From Fretibacterium fastidiosum (lineage in GTDB: Bacteria; Synergistota; Synergistia; Synergistales; Aminobacteriaceae), in assembly GCF_964642095.1 (NCBI RefSeq), contig NZ_OZ209244.1:2046001-2110000 (forward strand): a DNA stretch of 64,000 nt, written 5' to 3'. The position numbers and the translations under genes were made by a program. Positions within the stretch are counted from its first letter, which is position 1; every line of letters begins with the position of its first letter. Positions 1 to 7,925 of this stretch are shown piece by piece. Under the pieces are notes generated by a model, which had not been told where the DNA came from, made no database searches, and worked only from the letters and a program-made list of their open reading frames with translations.

Positions 1-148
1 CGATCGTCCGCATGGCACTGTACAGGACTTTCAGGAGAAAGGTCTTTCCCGAGCCGTTGCCCCCGACCACCAGATTGATGGGGCCAAGTCCCGTCCATTC
101 CAGGTGGGAAATCGGGCCAAAATTGTCGAGTGTGATGCCGTTTATCAT
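1..148 (-). CDS. AAA family ATPase, N-terminal fragment
   Basis: Only the first 49 codons are in the window; the gene runs off the left edge. The visible protein begins MINGITLDNFGPISHLEW and carries a Walker A loop GGNGSGKT at about residues 31-38, the arrangement of OLD/AAA_15/AAA_21-type predicted ATPases. The ATG at 148 is preceded on the minus strand by a GGAGG-type site. Many relatives of this type act in phage defence or DNA transactions, but nothing in this fragment fixes a role. It is divergent from the downstream CCA-transferase gene. The ATPase call is firm; the family and function are open. Confidence 0.6.
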   Translation of the reverse strand, partial: MINGITLDNFGPISHLEWTGLGPINLVVGGNGSGKTFLLKVLYSAMRTI

Positions 149-223
149 AAAATAAAGCGCCTCCGTTGGGGTGTGTCCAAGGCGGTCGTTGCCCTGCACG
201 AGTGGCCTTTCGCCCCTGTTCTT

Positions 224-250
224 ATCTCAATTTAAAGAACGAACTGAGAT
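224..250. promoter_or_regulatory. Dyad, possible operator
   Basis: ATCTCA (224-229) and TGAGAT (245-250) form an interrupted palindrome with a 15-nt AT-rich centre, about 75 bp upstream of the AAA ATPase start. It could be an operator for that gene. The arms are short, so chance is possible. Confidence 0.25.
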
Positions 251-283
251 TAGCTCTCCTAAATAAATAATAGCATAGTATTG

Positions 284-360
284 ATACCAAATCGCGTCTA
301 ATGTGGACTGTCTCCCCTGAAAGGGGAGGTGCCGCCAAGGGCGTCGGATGGTTGTGTTTC
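284..360 (+). repeat. Half copy of small inverted-repeat (MITE-like) element
   Basis: The copy starts with ATACCAAATCGCGTCTAA, matching the left end of the complete element at 18333 at 16 of 18 positions. It continues with the hairpin CTCCCCTGAAAGGGGAG (312-328) and then a TGCC..AAGGG stretch like that of the complete copy. The right half and right terminal repeat are missing, so this looks like a decayed or truncated insertion upstream of the gene at 513. The right boundary is approximate. Confidence 0.55.
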
Positions 361-390
361 AAGGACACTCGTTCTTTGTACGTTTCATAA

Positions 391-396
391 TATAAT
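391..396 (+). promoter_or_regulatory. Possible -10 box for the CCA-transferase fusion gene
   Basis: TATAAT lies 117 bp upstream of the start at 513, just beyond the truncated repeat. No good -35 hexamer is visible at the expected distance, so this is a weak call. Confidence 0.3.
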
Positions 397-512
397 AGGT
401 ACGCACCAATATCGGGGAAGGAGGGAAGTGAGGGGAGCGGAGAGCGGACCGTTTTGCAGGCGTCCCGCTTTCCCGTGAGGATTTTGCGCTCTCCCGCTCA
501 CGTCGTGTCCTT

Positions 513-3149
513 ATGTATCTGATAACGAGCCACCTCAACACGGACTTTGATTCGCTGGCCAGCATGATCGCCATCCAGAAGCTGTATCCCGACGCCGTGA
601 TCTGTCCGCCCGGCGCGATCGGCCGCAAGGTGAAGGACTTCCTGAACCACTACGGGCATCAGTGGAACCTGCTGAAGCCCAAGAAGGTCCCGCAGGACCA
701 GGTGACGCTTATGGTCGTGGTGGATACGCGGGCGCGAAGCCGCATCGGGCCCTTCGCGGCCCTTGCGGGGCGCCAGGACGTCACCGTCCACGTGTACGAC
801 CATCACCCGCCGACGATGGACGACATCCCGGCGGAGAAGATGTGCTATGCCCCGATCGGGGCCACGGTAACGATGATCGTGGAACAGCTCGTCAAGGAGC
901 GCAAGAGCATCTCGCCGGAGGAGGCGACGCTCTTTGCCCTGGGCATCTACGACGACACGGGCGCGTTGACCTACGAGTCCACGACGGAGCGCGACATCCT
1001 GGTCGTCGGCCGCCTGCGCGAGATGGGGGCCGACCTGTCCCGGACCCTGTCCCGCGCGGAGGTCTCCATGTCCGCGGCCGACCTCCACCTGCTGGATACG
1101 TTGGCCGAGAACGCCAGAGAGAGCTACATCAACGGGGCCAAGGTGCTGCTGACCTGGGCCAGGACGGAGGAGTACGTGGAGGGGCTCTCGCTCTTCGTGC
1201 ACCGCCTGCGCGACTACTACGACTCTCACGTCACCGTCTGCGTGGTGTGCAACGGGGGAAAGAAGGACAACGTCATCGTCAGGAGCTCTCCGGACGTCCT
1301 GAACGTCAAGGACTTCCTCACGCCCTACGGCGGGAGCGGTCACCTCCAGGCGGGCTCTGCGACGGTGCTGGACCGAGACCCCCAGGAGCTCCTGGCGGAG
1401 ATCGAGTCGAAGCTCCCTGCGCACATCCCGCAGCTGGTGGACGTGGGGAGCGTCATGACGTCTCCGGTGCTCGCCGTGTCGCCGGACGCCCGCGTCGATG
1501 AGGCGTACCGAACGATGCTGCGCTTCGGGCATCAAGCGCTGCCCGTGGCCAACGCGGACGGCGAGGTGCTGGGCATCATGACCCGCAAGGACCTGGACAA
1601 GGCGCACATGCACGGCCTGGACCGCGCGCAGATTCGAGACTTCATGACGGAGGGCGTCATCGGCATCACCTCCAGGGCCTCGCTGGATGAGGCGCACCGC
1701 CTCATGGCGACCTACAGCTTCGAGCGCCTGCCCGTCATGGAGGGCGGCAAGCTCATCGGCATCTTGACGAGGGCGGACCTCCTGCGCGCTCTCTACCGCT
1801 CCTTCCAGCCGGCGGCGGACCGCAGCGCGGGGAGCGGCTTCATGTGGATGGAGAGCGTGTCCGGGCTGATGGAGGCCTCCTTCGGCCCAACGGTGCTGAA
1901 CCTCCTGCGCCGCATCGGCGCGAGGGCGGAGTCCCTGGGAATGAGGGCGTACCTGGTCGGTGGGACGGTTCGCGACATCCTGCTGGGCGTGCCGAACGTC
2001 GATATCGACGTCTCCGTCGAGGGCGACGCGGAGAAACTCGTGACCTCCTGGGACGAGCCGGGGTGCCGCGGCACGGTGCACGGCCGCTACAACACGGGGA
2101 CGATCACCTTTCCGGACGGGGAAAAGGTGGACGTCGCCACAGCGCGGCGCGAGTTCTACGAGTACGCCGCGGCGCAGCCGACGGTGTCGAGCGACTCCCT
2201 GAAGCAGGACCTGGGCCGCCGCGACTTCACGATCAACGCGATGTCGATCTCTCTGAGCGAAGCCGACTGGGGCACGCTGGCGGACTACTTCGGCGGACGG
2301 GCGGACCTGAAGGACGGCATTTTGAAGATCCTTCACAACCTGAGCTTCGTCGAGGACCCCTCGCGCATCCTGCGGGGCATCCGACTGGAGCAGCGGCTGG
2401 GCATGAGTTTTGAGGACAACACGATGCGCCTTCTGAGGAGCGCCCTGAAGGGCGGCCTCCTGGAGTGCCTTTCGACGCCCCGCATCCGCGCGGAGCTTGA
2501 GATCGACGCCAACGAGCCGTGCTTCAGAAAGATCGCGCTTCGGATGCAGAAGCTTGGCGTCTGGGTGGCGCTCTTCCCCGGGATCCGGCTGGGAGAGACC
2601 CTTGAACGCAGGCTCCGCGTCATGGAACGCCTCCTGTCCTGGGCGCGCCGCCTCGGCGTTGACTTTAAGGGGATGGGATGGCTTGTGGGAATGGCCGTCG
2701 TGCTGACGGAGACTCTGCCCAACGTCCGCTTTTCCGTCATGGACCGCATGAGCCTCACCCCGGCCGAGCGCCGCGAGCTGACGCAGTGCTTCGAGGCCTG
2801 GCCGCAGGTGGAGCGCTTCTGCACGCTGAAGAAGACGCCCAGGAATTCGGAGGTTTACCTCTTCTTCAAGGATTACGGCACCGTGCCACTGGTCTATTGG
2901 ATGACCTGCATGAAGTTCGCGAGGTCCCGCCGGCTTGTGGTGCAGCACCTTCTGTCCTGGGTCCCCCTGCGGGGGGAACTGACGGGGAACGACTTGAAGG
3001 CGATGGGCCTGAAGGGGCCGGAGATAGGGAAAGCGCTCCAGCGTATCCGCCTGGCCCGCATGGACGGCCTCATCTCGACGCGAGACGGCGAAGCCGGCTA
3101 CGTGGCGAGCGTCATCGCCGAAGGGCGCGGACGGGAAGGCGCGAAATAG
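513..3149 (+). CDS. DHH-CBS-tRNA nucleotidyltransferase (CCA/A-adding) fusion
   Basis: An 878-residue protein that combines, in order: a DHH phosphoesterase domain (NTDFDS at 9-14, metal-binding DHH at 96-98), a DHHA1-type motif (GGSGHLQAGS near 275-284), two CBS domains (about 308-430) and a class II polymerase-beta-type tRNA nucleotidyltransferase (VGGTVRD near 481-487, acidic pair DID about ten residues later, RRDFTINAMS near 570, then EDPSRILRGIRL). The last part adds CCA, or only A, to tRNA 3' ends. The DHH and CBS parts suggest a second nuclease or phosphoesterase activity and nucleotide sensing. This long architecture is known in some Aquificae, cyanobacteria and deltaproteobacteria. 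The ATG at 513 begins directly at the DHH domain; the ribosome-binding site is weak. Whether it adds CCA or only A cannot be told here. Confidence 0.88.
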   Translation: MYLITSHLNTDFDSLASMIAIQKLYPDAVICPPGAIGRKVKDFLNHYGHQWNLLKPKKVPQDQVTLMVVVDTRARSRIGPFAALAGRQDVTVHVYDHHPPTMDDIPAEKMCYAPIGATVTMIVEQLVKERKSISPEEATLFALGIYDDTGALTYESTTERDILVVGRLREMGADLSRTLSRAEVSMSAADLHLLDTLAENARESYINGAKVLLTWARTEEYVEGLSLFVHRLRDYYDSHVTVCVVCNGGKKDNVIVRSSPDVLNVKDFLTPYGGSGHLQAGSATVLDRDPQELLAEIESKLPAHIPQLVDVGSVMTSPVLAVSPDARVDEAYRTMLRFGHQALPVANADGEVLGIMTRKDLDKAHMHGLDRAQIRDFMTEGVIGITSRASLDEAHRLMATYSFERLPVMEGGKLIGILTRADLLRALYRSFQPAADRSAGSGFMWMESVSGLMEASFGPTVLNLLRRIGARAESLGMRAYLVGGTVRDILLGVPNVDIDVSVEGDAEKLVTSWDEPGCRGTVHGRYNTGTITFPDGEKVDVATARREFYEYAAAQPTVSSDSLKQDLGRRDFTINAMSISLSEADWGTLADYFGGRADLKDGILKILHNLSFVEDPSRILRGIRLEQRLGMSFEDNTMRLLRSALKGGLLECLSTPRIRAELEIDANEPCFRKIALRMQKLGVWVALFPGIRLGETLERRLRVMERLLSWARRLGVDFKGMGWLVGMAVVLTETLPNVRFSVMDRMSLTPAERRELTQCFEAWPQVERFCTLKKTPRNSEVYLFFKDYGTVPLVYWMTCMKFARSRRLVVQHLLSWVPLRGELTGNDLKAMGLKGPEIGKALQRIRLARMDGLISTRDGEAGYVASVIAEGRGREGAK

Positions 3150-3268
3150 CCCGTCAACGTTTCCGCTGTTTTGCAGAGGCTTATTCCCCGAAGCCCTATA
3201 GTATTGAACGGACGTGCCGCTGGTGGCAGCGCGCGGCGTGGGCTACTATCTTAATTAGTTGGGAAGTG

Positions 3269-3904
3269 ATGAGGTTGCTGGACGAACCCGTTAACCTTTT
3301 GCTCTCGATTCCCGCCCTCCTGTGGGCGATCTCCTTCCACGAGTTCTGTCACGGCTTTGCGGCCAAGATGGTGGGGGACCCCACGGCCGAGCGGCAAGGC
3401 AGGCTCTCTTTGAACCCTCTGGCCCATTTCGACCTTGTGGGCACGTTGATGCTCTTGTTCGTGGGCTTTGGCTGGGCCAAGCCGGTGCCCATCAATACGC
3501 GCTATTTCCGCCATCCGCGGCGGGACATCCTCATCGTCTCGCTGGCGGGCGTGGCGGGCAACCTGCTTACGGCGGCCCTCACGGTGTTCTTTCTGCGCTT
3601 CTTCGGCAGGGCCTGGGTCGACCTCACCGGAAAGGCCGGGTTCACCGTCCTGTGGCATATGATCAGGATCAACCTGGGCCTGGCGGCCTTCAACCTCATT
3701 CCGATCCCGCCCCTTGACGGCTCCAGGGTGATCGAGGCCTTCCTGCCCTACAAGTACCTGTACCATTACCGCTGGCTGGAGCAGTATGGGATGTTCATCC
3801 TGCTCGTCCTGGTGGCGTCGGGGATCATCAACCTCCTCTTCGACCCGATCTTCAATGTCCTGTGGCGCTTGACCATGTGGCAGCTCCTGTCCATCGGATC
3901 GTGA
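3269..3904 (+). CDS. Site-2-protease-family (M50) membrane metallopeptidase
   Basis: A 211-residue polytopic membrane protein of the short M50 family. The zinc motif HEFCH (an HExxH form) sits near residues 25-29 in the first hydrophobic segment, and the second zinc-ligand motif NLIPIPPLDG is near residues 145-154. It has no PDZ domain, so it belongs to the minimal rhomboid-sized S2P-like group and not to the RseP/SpoIVFB types with extra domains. Substrate is unknown. ATG 3269 is the first ATG before the hydrophobic start; a GGGAAG lies only 2-3 nt upstream, so the exact start is uncertain. It is followed by a strong hairpin. Confidence 0.85.
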   Translation: MRLLDEPVNLLLSIPALLWAISFHEFCHGFAAKMVGDPTAERQGRLSLNPLAHFDLVGTLMLLFVGFGWAKPVPINTRYFRHPRRDILIVSLAGVAGNLLTAALTVFFLRFFGRAWVDLTGKAGFTVLWHMIRINLGLAAFNLIPIPPLDGSRVIEAFLPYKYLYHYRWLEQYGMFILLVLVASGIINLLFDPIFNVLWRLTMWQLLSIGS

Positions 3905-3936
3905 CCTTGAATTGATAAACGGCCAATGGGCCGGGC

Positions 3937-3967
3937 GGGGCCTGTGACGCATCGCGTCACGGGCCCC
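3937..3967 (+). terminator. GC-rich hairpin after the M50 peptidase gene
   Basis: Two 14-nt arms, 3937-3950 and 3954-3967, pair with a single G-U and a 3-nt loop. Only scattered T residues follow, so it may be a terminator without a full T tract. Confidence 0.55.
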
Positions 3968-4078
3968 GCTTCTCGTTTCGAGGCGGGCGCGCCTGTCGCC
4001 GGGTTGGACGTCCTCCTGGACGAATGCGCCAGCAAGGCGGCTTGCGGTCATCCTGCCAGGCGATCTTGAGGATAATCC

Positions 4079-4105
4079 TTGACAGGGGTGACACTATGCT
4101 ATAGT
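4079..4105 (+). promoter_or_regulatory. Promoter for the DUF3798 gene
   Basis: TTGACA (4079-4084) and TATAGT (4100-4105) are separated by 15 nt, a little short, about 55 bp upstream of the start at 4161. Confidence 0.45.
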
Positions 4106-4160
4106 GTATGAGCATTGCATGAACCTGATGATATTTTGAAAGAGCGGAGGCGTTTCAAAA

Positions 4161-5357
4161 ATGAGGTCGAGATTCGTGTCGCTGGGCGTGCTTTTCTGTT
4201 TCGTATTCGTTTGGAATATTGAGGCAACGGCGGAGGTCCCCTTTCACATCGGGATCATGACGGGCACCGTGTCTCAGTCGGAGGACGAGCTGCGCGGGGC
4301 CGAGCTGCTGATTCAGAAGTACGGAAACGCAGCTGAGGGCGGGATGATAACCCACATCACGTACCCGGATCACTTCATGTCGGAGATGGAGACGACCATC
4401 GGGCAGCTGCTGGGCTTGGCGGACGACCCCCAGATGAAGGTCATCGTGGTCAACACGGCGGTGCCGGGAACGGCCGAGGCCTTCCGTCGCATACGCGAAA
4501 AGCGATCGGACATCCTCCTCTTCGCGGGGTCGGTGCAGGAAGACCCCGAGGTCATCACGACTGCGGCGGACCTCTCCCTCACCAAGGACAACATCAGCCG
4601 CGGCTACACGATCCCGCTTGGCGCAAAGAGGATGGGGGCGAAGACCTTCGTCCACATCTCCTTCCCCCGACACATGAGCTACGAGCTGCTGGGACGCCGC
4701 CGCGCCATCATGGAGGCGGCCTGCAACGACCTCGGCCTCCAGTTCGTCTTTGAGACGGCCCCGGACCCGACGAGCGACGTGGGGGTGGCCGGCGCGCAGC
4801 AGTTCATCCTGGAGAACGTGCCCACGTGGCTGGAAAAGTACGGCAAGGACACGGCGTTCTTCTGCACGAATGACGCGCACACGGAGCCTCTGCTCAAGCG
4901 CATCGCCGAGCTGGGCGGGTATTTTGTGGAGGCGGACAGCCCCTCGCCCCTGATGGGGTATCCGGGAGCCCTGGGCGTGGACCTGGCGCGGGAGAAGGGC
5001 GACTGGCCGGCAATTCTGAAGAAGGTCGAGGAAGCCGTCGTGAAGGCAGGCGGCGGGGAACGTATGGGGACCTGGGTTTATTCCTACGGCTACACCACCA
5101 GCGCGGCCATGGCGGAGTTCGGCAAGCGCATCGTCGAGGGCAGGGCCAAACTGGACAGCATGAAGGACCTCATTGCCTGCTACGACGACCTCACCCCAGG
5201 GGCCAAATGGAACGCCAGCTACTACACGGACGCGGGGACGGGAGTGCGCAACAGGAAGATGGTCCTGGTACGTCAGGATACCTACGTCTTTGGCAAGGGG
5301 TATCTGGGAGTGGCGGACGTCGAGGTCCCGGAGAAGTACTTTCAGATCGGCAGATAA
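4161..5357 (+). CDS. DUF3798 family periplasmic binding-protein-like protein
   Basis: A 398-residue secreted protein with an N-terminal signal peptide (hydrophobic run at about 5-24, likely cleavage near ATA-EV) and the fold pattern of a type I periplasmic binding protein: HIGIMTGT, VIVVNTAVPGT, KTFVHISFP, TAFFCTNDAHTEP. I recognise the sequence as DUF3798, seen mainly in fusobacteria, Synergistetes and some Firmicutes. A GGAGG at 4146-4150 sets the ATG. No ABC transporter genes adjoin it, so it may serve a transporter encoded elsewhere or act as a sensor. The ligand cannot be deduced. Confidence 0.8.
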   Translation: MRSRFVSLGVLFCFVFVWNIEATAEVPFHIGIMTGTVSQSEDELRGAELLIQKYGNAAEGGMITHITYPDHFMSEMETTIGQLLGLADDPQMKVIVVNTAVPGTAEAFRRIREKRSDILLFAGSVQEDPEVITTAADLSLTKDNISRGYTIPLGAKRMGAKTFVHISFPRHMSYELLGRRRAIMEAACNDLGLQFVFETAPDPTSDVGVAGAQQFILENVPTWLEKYGKDTAFFCTNDAHTEPLLKRIAELGGYFVEADSPSPLMGYPGALGVDLAREKGDWPAILKKVEEAVVKAGGGERMGTWVYSYGYTTSAAMAEFGKRIVEGRAKLDSMKDLIACYDDLTPGAKWNASYYTDAGTGVRNRKMVLVRQDTYVFGKGYLGVADVEVPEKYFQIGR

Positions 5358-5484
5358 CGTCTCGTTGGGCCAGGCGCTCACGCTGTTCCCTGACGTTCGT
5401 GGACGGTGCGGCAGAGAACGGGTGAAGCCCACCTTCGTCGCACGCCAAAAACTTTGCCTGTGATGGAGCGCGCGCCCCATTTCC

Positions 5485-5512
5485 TTGCGTTTTCAATAAA
5501 AACGTGTATACT
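5485..5512 (+). promoter_or_regulatory. Promoter of the rimP-nusA-infB operon
   Basis: TTGCGT (5485-5490), a 16-nt spacer and TATACT (5507-5512), about 90 bp upstream of rimP. A leader hairpin follows at 5541-5566. Confidence 0.6.
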
Positions 5513-5540
5513 AGTTGGTACTTCGATAAGTTTTTTACTT

Positions 5541-5566
5541 GAGGAGTGGGTCTGTGCCCGCTCCTC
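5541..5566 (+). promoter_or_regulatory. rimP leader stem-loop, possible attenuator
   Basis: GAGGAGTGGG (5541-5550) pairs with CCCGCTCCTC (5557-5566) across a 6-nt loop, with one G-U. It starts about 28 nt after the -10 box and is followed by GTTTCTTGTC. Hairpins at this position are common before rimP, and nusA operons are known to be autoregulated by termination in other bacteria. Attenuation here is inference. Confidence 0.5.
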
Positions 5567-5602
5567 GTTTCTTGTCAAGGTGTCGATAGGGGAGGAAGGA
5601 GC

Positions 5603-6163
5603 GTGCTGCCGTTGGGTGAGGGGGGAAAAAACGAGGAAAAGAGCCTGATGGCCTCCGTGGCGGAGGTCGTCGAGCGGCTGGGGTATGAATGCGTCCACGT
5701 CGGGGTGAAGACGGACTCCGTCCGTTTGAGGCTGCAGGTCCTGATCGACTCCATGGGCGGGATCAACGTCCAGGATTGCGAGACGGTGTCCCGCGCCGTG
5801 AATCGCCTTCTCGACGAGAGGGACTTCACGGAGCTCAGCGGACGGTACTACCTTGAGGTCAGCTCCCCCGGCCTGGAGCGCCCCCTCTTCACGCCCGGAC
5901 AGTACGGACGGTTTCGGGGGCAGGAGGCGCGAATCAGGCTGAGCAGCCCTGTGGCGGGACGAAAGACGCTGACGGGCGCCATCGTGGAGGCGACGGAGGA
6001 GCGCGTCGTCCTCTTCGTGGAGGACGAGGAACGGGAGATCGCGGTCCCGTTTCAGTGGATCAAAAGCGGCAACCTGGTCTATCGTGGACTGGAGCAGGAG
6101 GCGCCGCGAGGGAAGAAAAAGGGCGCGAAGCCGCCTGTCGAACATCGTGGGAGGGAGCTTTAA
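5603..6163 (+). CDS. rimP: Ribosome maturation factor RimP
   Basis: A 186-residue RimP (DUF150/YhbC), needed for 30S subunit maturation. Typical features are LGYECVHV near the N terminus, the DSMGGINVQDCETVSRAV block (known in the family as IDxxxGIxxxDC) and SSPGLERPL at the end of the first domain, followed by a small SH3-like C-terminal domain with a basic tail. I chose GTG 5603, which follows GGAGGAAGG and gives a normal N-terminal length; ATG 5648 is an alternative with a weaker site. It is the first gene of the operon and its stop overlaps the nusA start (TAATG). Confidence 0.9.
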   Translation: MLPLGEGGKNEEKSLMASVAEVVERLGYECVHVGVKTDSVRLRLQVLIDSMGGINVQDCETVSRAVNRLLDERDFTELSGRYYLEVSSPGLERPLFTPGQYGRFRGQEARIRLSSPVAGRKTLTGAIVEATEERVVLFVEDEEREIAVPFQWIKSGNLVYRGLEQEAPRGKKKGAKPPVEHRGREL

Positions 6164-7257
6164 TGCAGCTGGGGCGCGATTTTGTACAAGCGCTGAATCA
6201 AATTGCCGAAGAGCGAAACCTGGCGCCAGAGCTGATCGTGTCGAGCCTGGAGGCGGCCTTGATCTCGGCCTACAAGAAGTATCAGAGCGGCGACCAGAGG
6301 GTAGAGGTCCACGTCAACACCGAGACGGGCGACATCCTGGTGGAGGAGCTGCGCACCGTCGTGGAGGAGCTTGAGTCGCCGGATACGGAGATCACACTGG
6401 GGGATGCGAAGCGGCTGGGCTTTGCGGACGCATCCGTTGGGGACGAGCTGCACCTGGAGAAGGACCCCGGTCATTTTGGGCGCATCGCCGCGCAGACGGC
6501 GCGGCAGGTGATCATCCAGCGGCTGAAGGACGCCGAGCGGCAGGTCATCTACAGCGAGTTCTCCGACAAGGTCGGCGAGATGATGACGGGCACGATCGTC
6601 AAGGCCGAGAACGATCAGGTGCTGGCCCGCATCGGCGAGCGCACCGAGGCGATCCTGCCGCGCAAGGAGCGCATTCCGGGGGAGGAGTACGTCCCTGGCC
6701 AAACGATGAAGTTCTACGTGCTGGACGTCCGCCAGATGACGCGGGGCCCGAAGATCGTGATCTCCCGAACGCATCCGGGGCTCCTGCGCAAGCTGATGGA
6801 GCTTGAGATTCCGGAGGTCAGGGACGGGGTCATCGAGATCCGCAACATCGTCCGCGAGGGTGGCGGGCGCGCCAAGGTCTCGCTCTCCACGATGGATCAG
6901 AACGTGGACCCGGTGGGGGCCTGTGTCGGAGCCGGCGGCGCGCGCATCAAGGCCATCAGTCAGGAGCTGATGGGGGAGAAGGTGGACATCATCGTCTGGA
7001 GCAGCGACCCCCTGGCCTACATCCGCAACGCGCTCTCCCCGGCCCAGGTCGTGAAGGTGGAGCCGGTCCTGGACCAGGAGCACGCGGCCAAGGCCTACGT
7101 GGAGCCGGAGCAGCTGTCGCTGGCCATCGGGAAGGCGGGGCAGAACGTGAGGCTGGCCGCCCGCCTGACCGGGTGGAAGATCGACATCAACGCCCTGCAG
7201 GCGGAGCGTATGCCGACGCTTCAGGACATCTTCCACGAGGTCGCGGAGGCGGACTAG
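6163..7257 (+). CDS. nusA: Transcription termination/antitermination protein NusA
   Basis: A 364-residue NusA that binds RNA polymerase and nascent RNA. Domains in order: N-terminal RNAP-binding domain (1-~125), S1 domain (about 130-200, GEMMTGTIVKAENDQVLARIG), KH1 and KH2 (about 205-345, with NVDPVGACVGAGGARIKAI and LAIGKAGQNVRLAARLTGW). It lacks the acidic repeats of E. coli NusA, as usual outside proteobacteria. It overlaps rimP by one base, and its TAG overlaps the GTG of the next gene, so translation is probably coupled. Confidence 0.95.
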   Translation: MQLGRDFVQALNQIAEERNLAPELIVSSLEAALISAYKKYQSGDQRVEVHVNTETGDILVEELRTVVEELESPDTEITLGDAKRLGFADASVGDELHLEKDPGHFGRIAAQTARQVIIQRLKDAERQVIYSEFSDKVGEMMTGTIVKAENDQVLARIGERTEAILPRKERIPGEEYVPGQTMKFYVLDVRQMTRGPKIVISRTHPGLLRKLMELEIPEVRDGVIEIRNIVREGGGRAKVSLSTMDQNVDPVGACVGAGGARIKAISQELMGEKVDIIVWSSDPLAYIRNALSPAQVVKVEPVLDQEHAAKAYVEPEQLSLAIGKAGQNVRLAARLTGWKIDINALQAERMPTLQDIFHEVAEAD

Positions 7258-7925
7258 TGACCGCGACGCGACAGAGGCCGCGAACGTGCGTCGCCTGCCG
7301 CACGGAAGCGCCCAAGAGGGCCCTGGTCCGCATCGCCCGCACGCCGGATGGAAGGGCGGTGCTGGACGTCACGGGCAGGCTGCCGGGGCGGGGAGCCTAC
7401 CTGTGCCTGAACCTGGAGTGCCTTAAGAGGGCCAGGAGGACCGGGGCCCTTTCCCGCGCCCTGAAGGCGGCGCTGTCGGACGAGTGCTGGGCGGCCCTGG
7501 AGCGCTGCATCGCCTCCTATACGTCGGAGCGTGGCCCGGAGGAGCGCATGAGGGAGCTTCGCTCGCTTTTGGGGCTTTCCCGTCGTGCCGGACAGATCCT
7601 GGTGGGGAGGGACGATGTCCGTTCCCACGACGGACGCCCCCTCCTGATCTTGACGGCGCAGGATGCGTCGGGATCGGTGAGGGCGTTCGCGGAGGGGCTT
7701 GCGGCGTCCTCCATGGAGCGCGGAGGCGGTCATGAGCATCGGGTGCTGCCCCTTGGCGGGGAGGGGCTTTCAGCGGCTCTGGGAGCCGGAAACGTACAGA
7801 TTATAGCCCTGCCGGCCCGAAGCGGGCTGGCGGACAAGATCAGGGCTTTGCTTGGAGAAGGGGGAGACGCCCTTGAACAACAAGATACGGGTTTACGAAC
7901 TGGCGAAGAAGCTGAACAGGAGTAA
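7257..7925 (+). CDS. YlxR (RnpM)-L7Ae fusion, RNA-binding protein
   Basis: A 222-residue protein starting at GTG 7257, which overlaps the nusA stop. Residues 1-~85 are a YlxR/DUF448 domain (RTCVACR, then GRGAYLC); YlxR has been linked to RNase P modulation in Bacillus. Residues ~95-205 look like a ribosomal L7Ae/YlxQ-type domain (LLGLSRRAGQILVGRDDVR). In Firmicutes these are two adjacent genes (ylxR, ylxQ) between nusA and infB; here they are one frame. The 3' end overlaps infB by 53 bp. The YlxR call is firm; the L7Ae half is divergent. Confidence 0.82.
   Translation: MTATRQRPRTCVACRTEAPKRALVRIARTPDGRAVLDVTGRLPGRGAYLCLNLECLKRARRTGALSRALKAALSDECWAALERCIASYTSERGPEERMRELRSLLGLSRRAGQILVGRDDVRSHDGRPLLILTAQDASGSVRAFAEGLAASSMERGGGHEHRVLPLGGEGLSAALGAGNVQIIALPARSGLADKIRALLGEGGDALEQQDTGLRTGEEAEQE

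Larger units (their letters stand above)
149..512. other. Intergenic gap with dyad, half repeat and promoter
   Basis: This 364-bp gap between divergent genes is visibly richer in A+T than its surroundings. It holds a dyad (224-250), a one-ended copy of the small inverted-repeat element (284-360) and a -10-like box (391-396), each listed separately. I see no open frame with a convincing ribosome-binding site. Confidence 0.5.

Noticed and set aside
498..2948. An 816-codon open frame on the minus strand.
   Set aside because: It is exactly antisense to the CCA-transferase fusion gene, arises from high GC at third positions, and its translation is low-complexity (R, H, A, Q-rich) without any motif.
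2678..3268. Upstream extension of the M50 peptidase frame into the CCA-transferase gene.
   Set aside because: It overlaps the motif-bearing fusion gene; the peptidase begins at its first hydrophobic segment near 3269.
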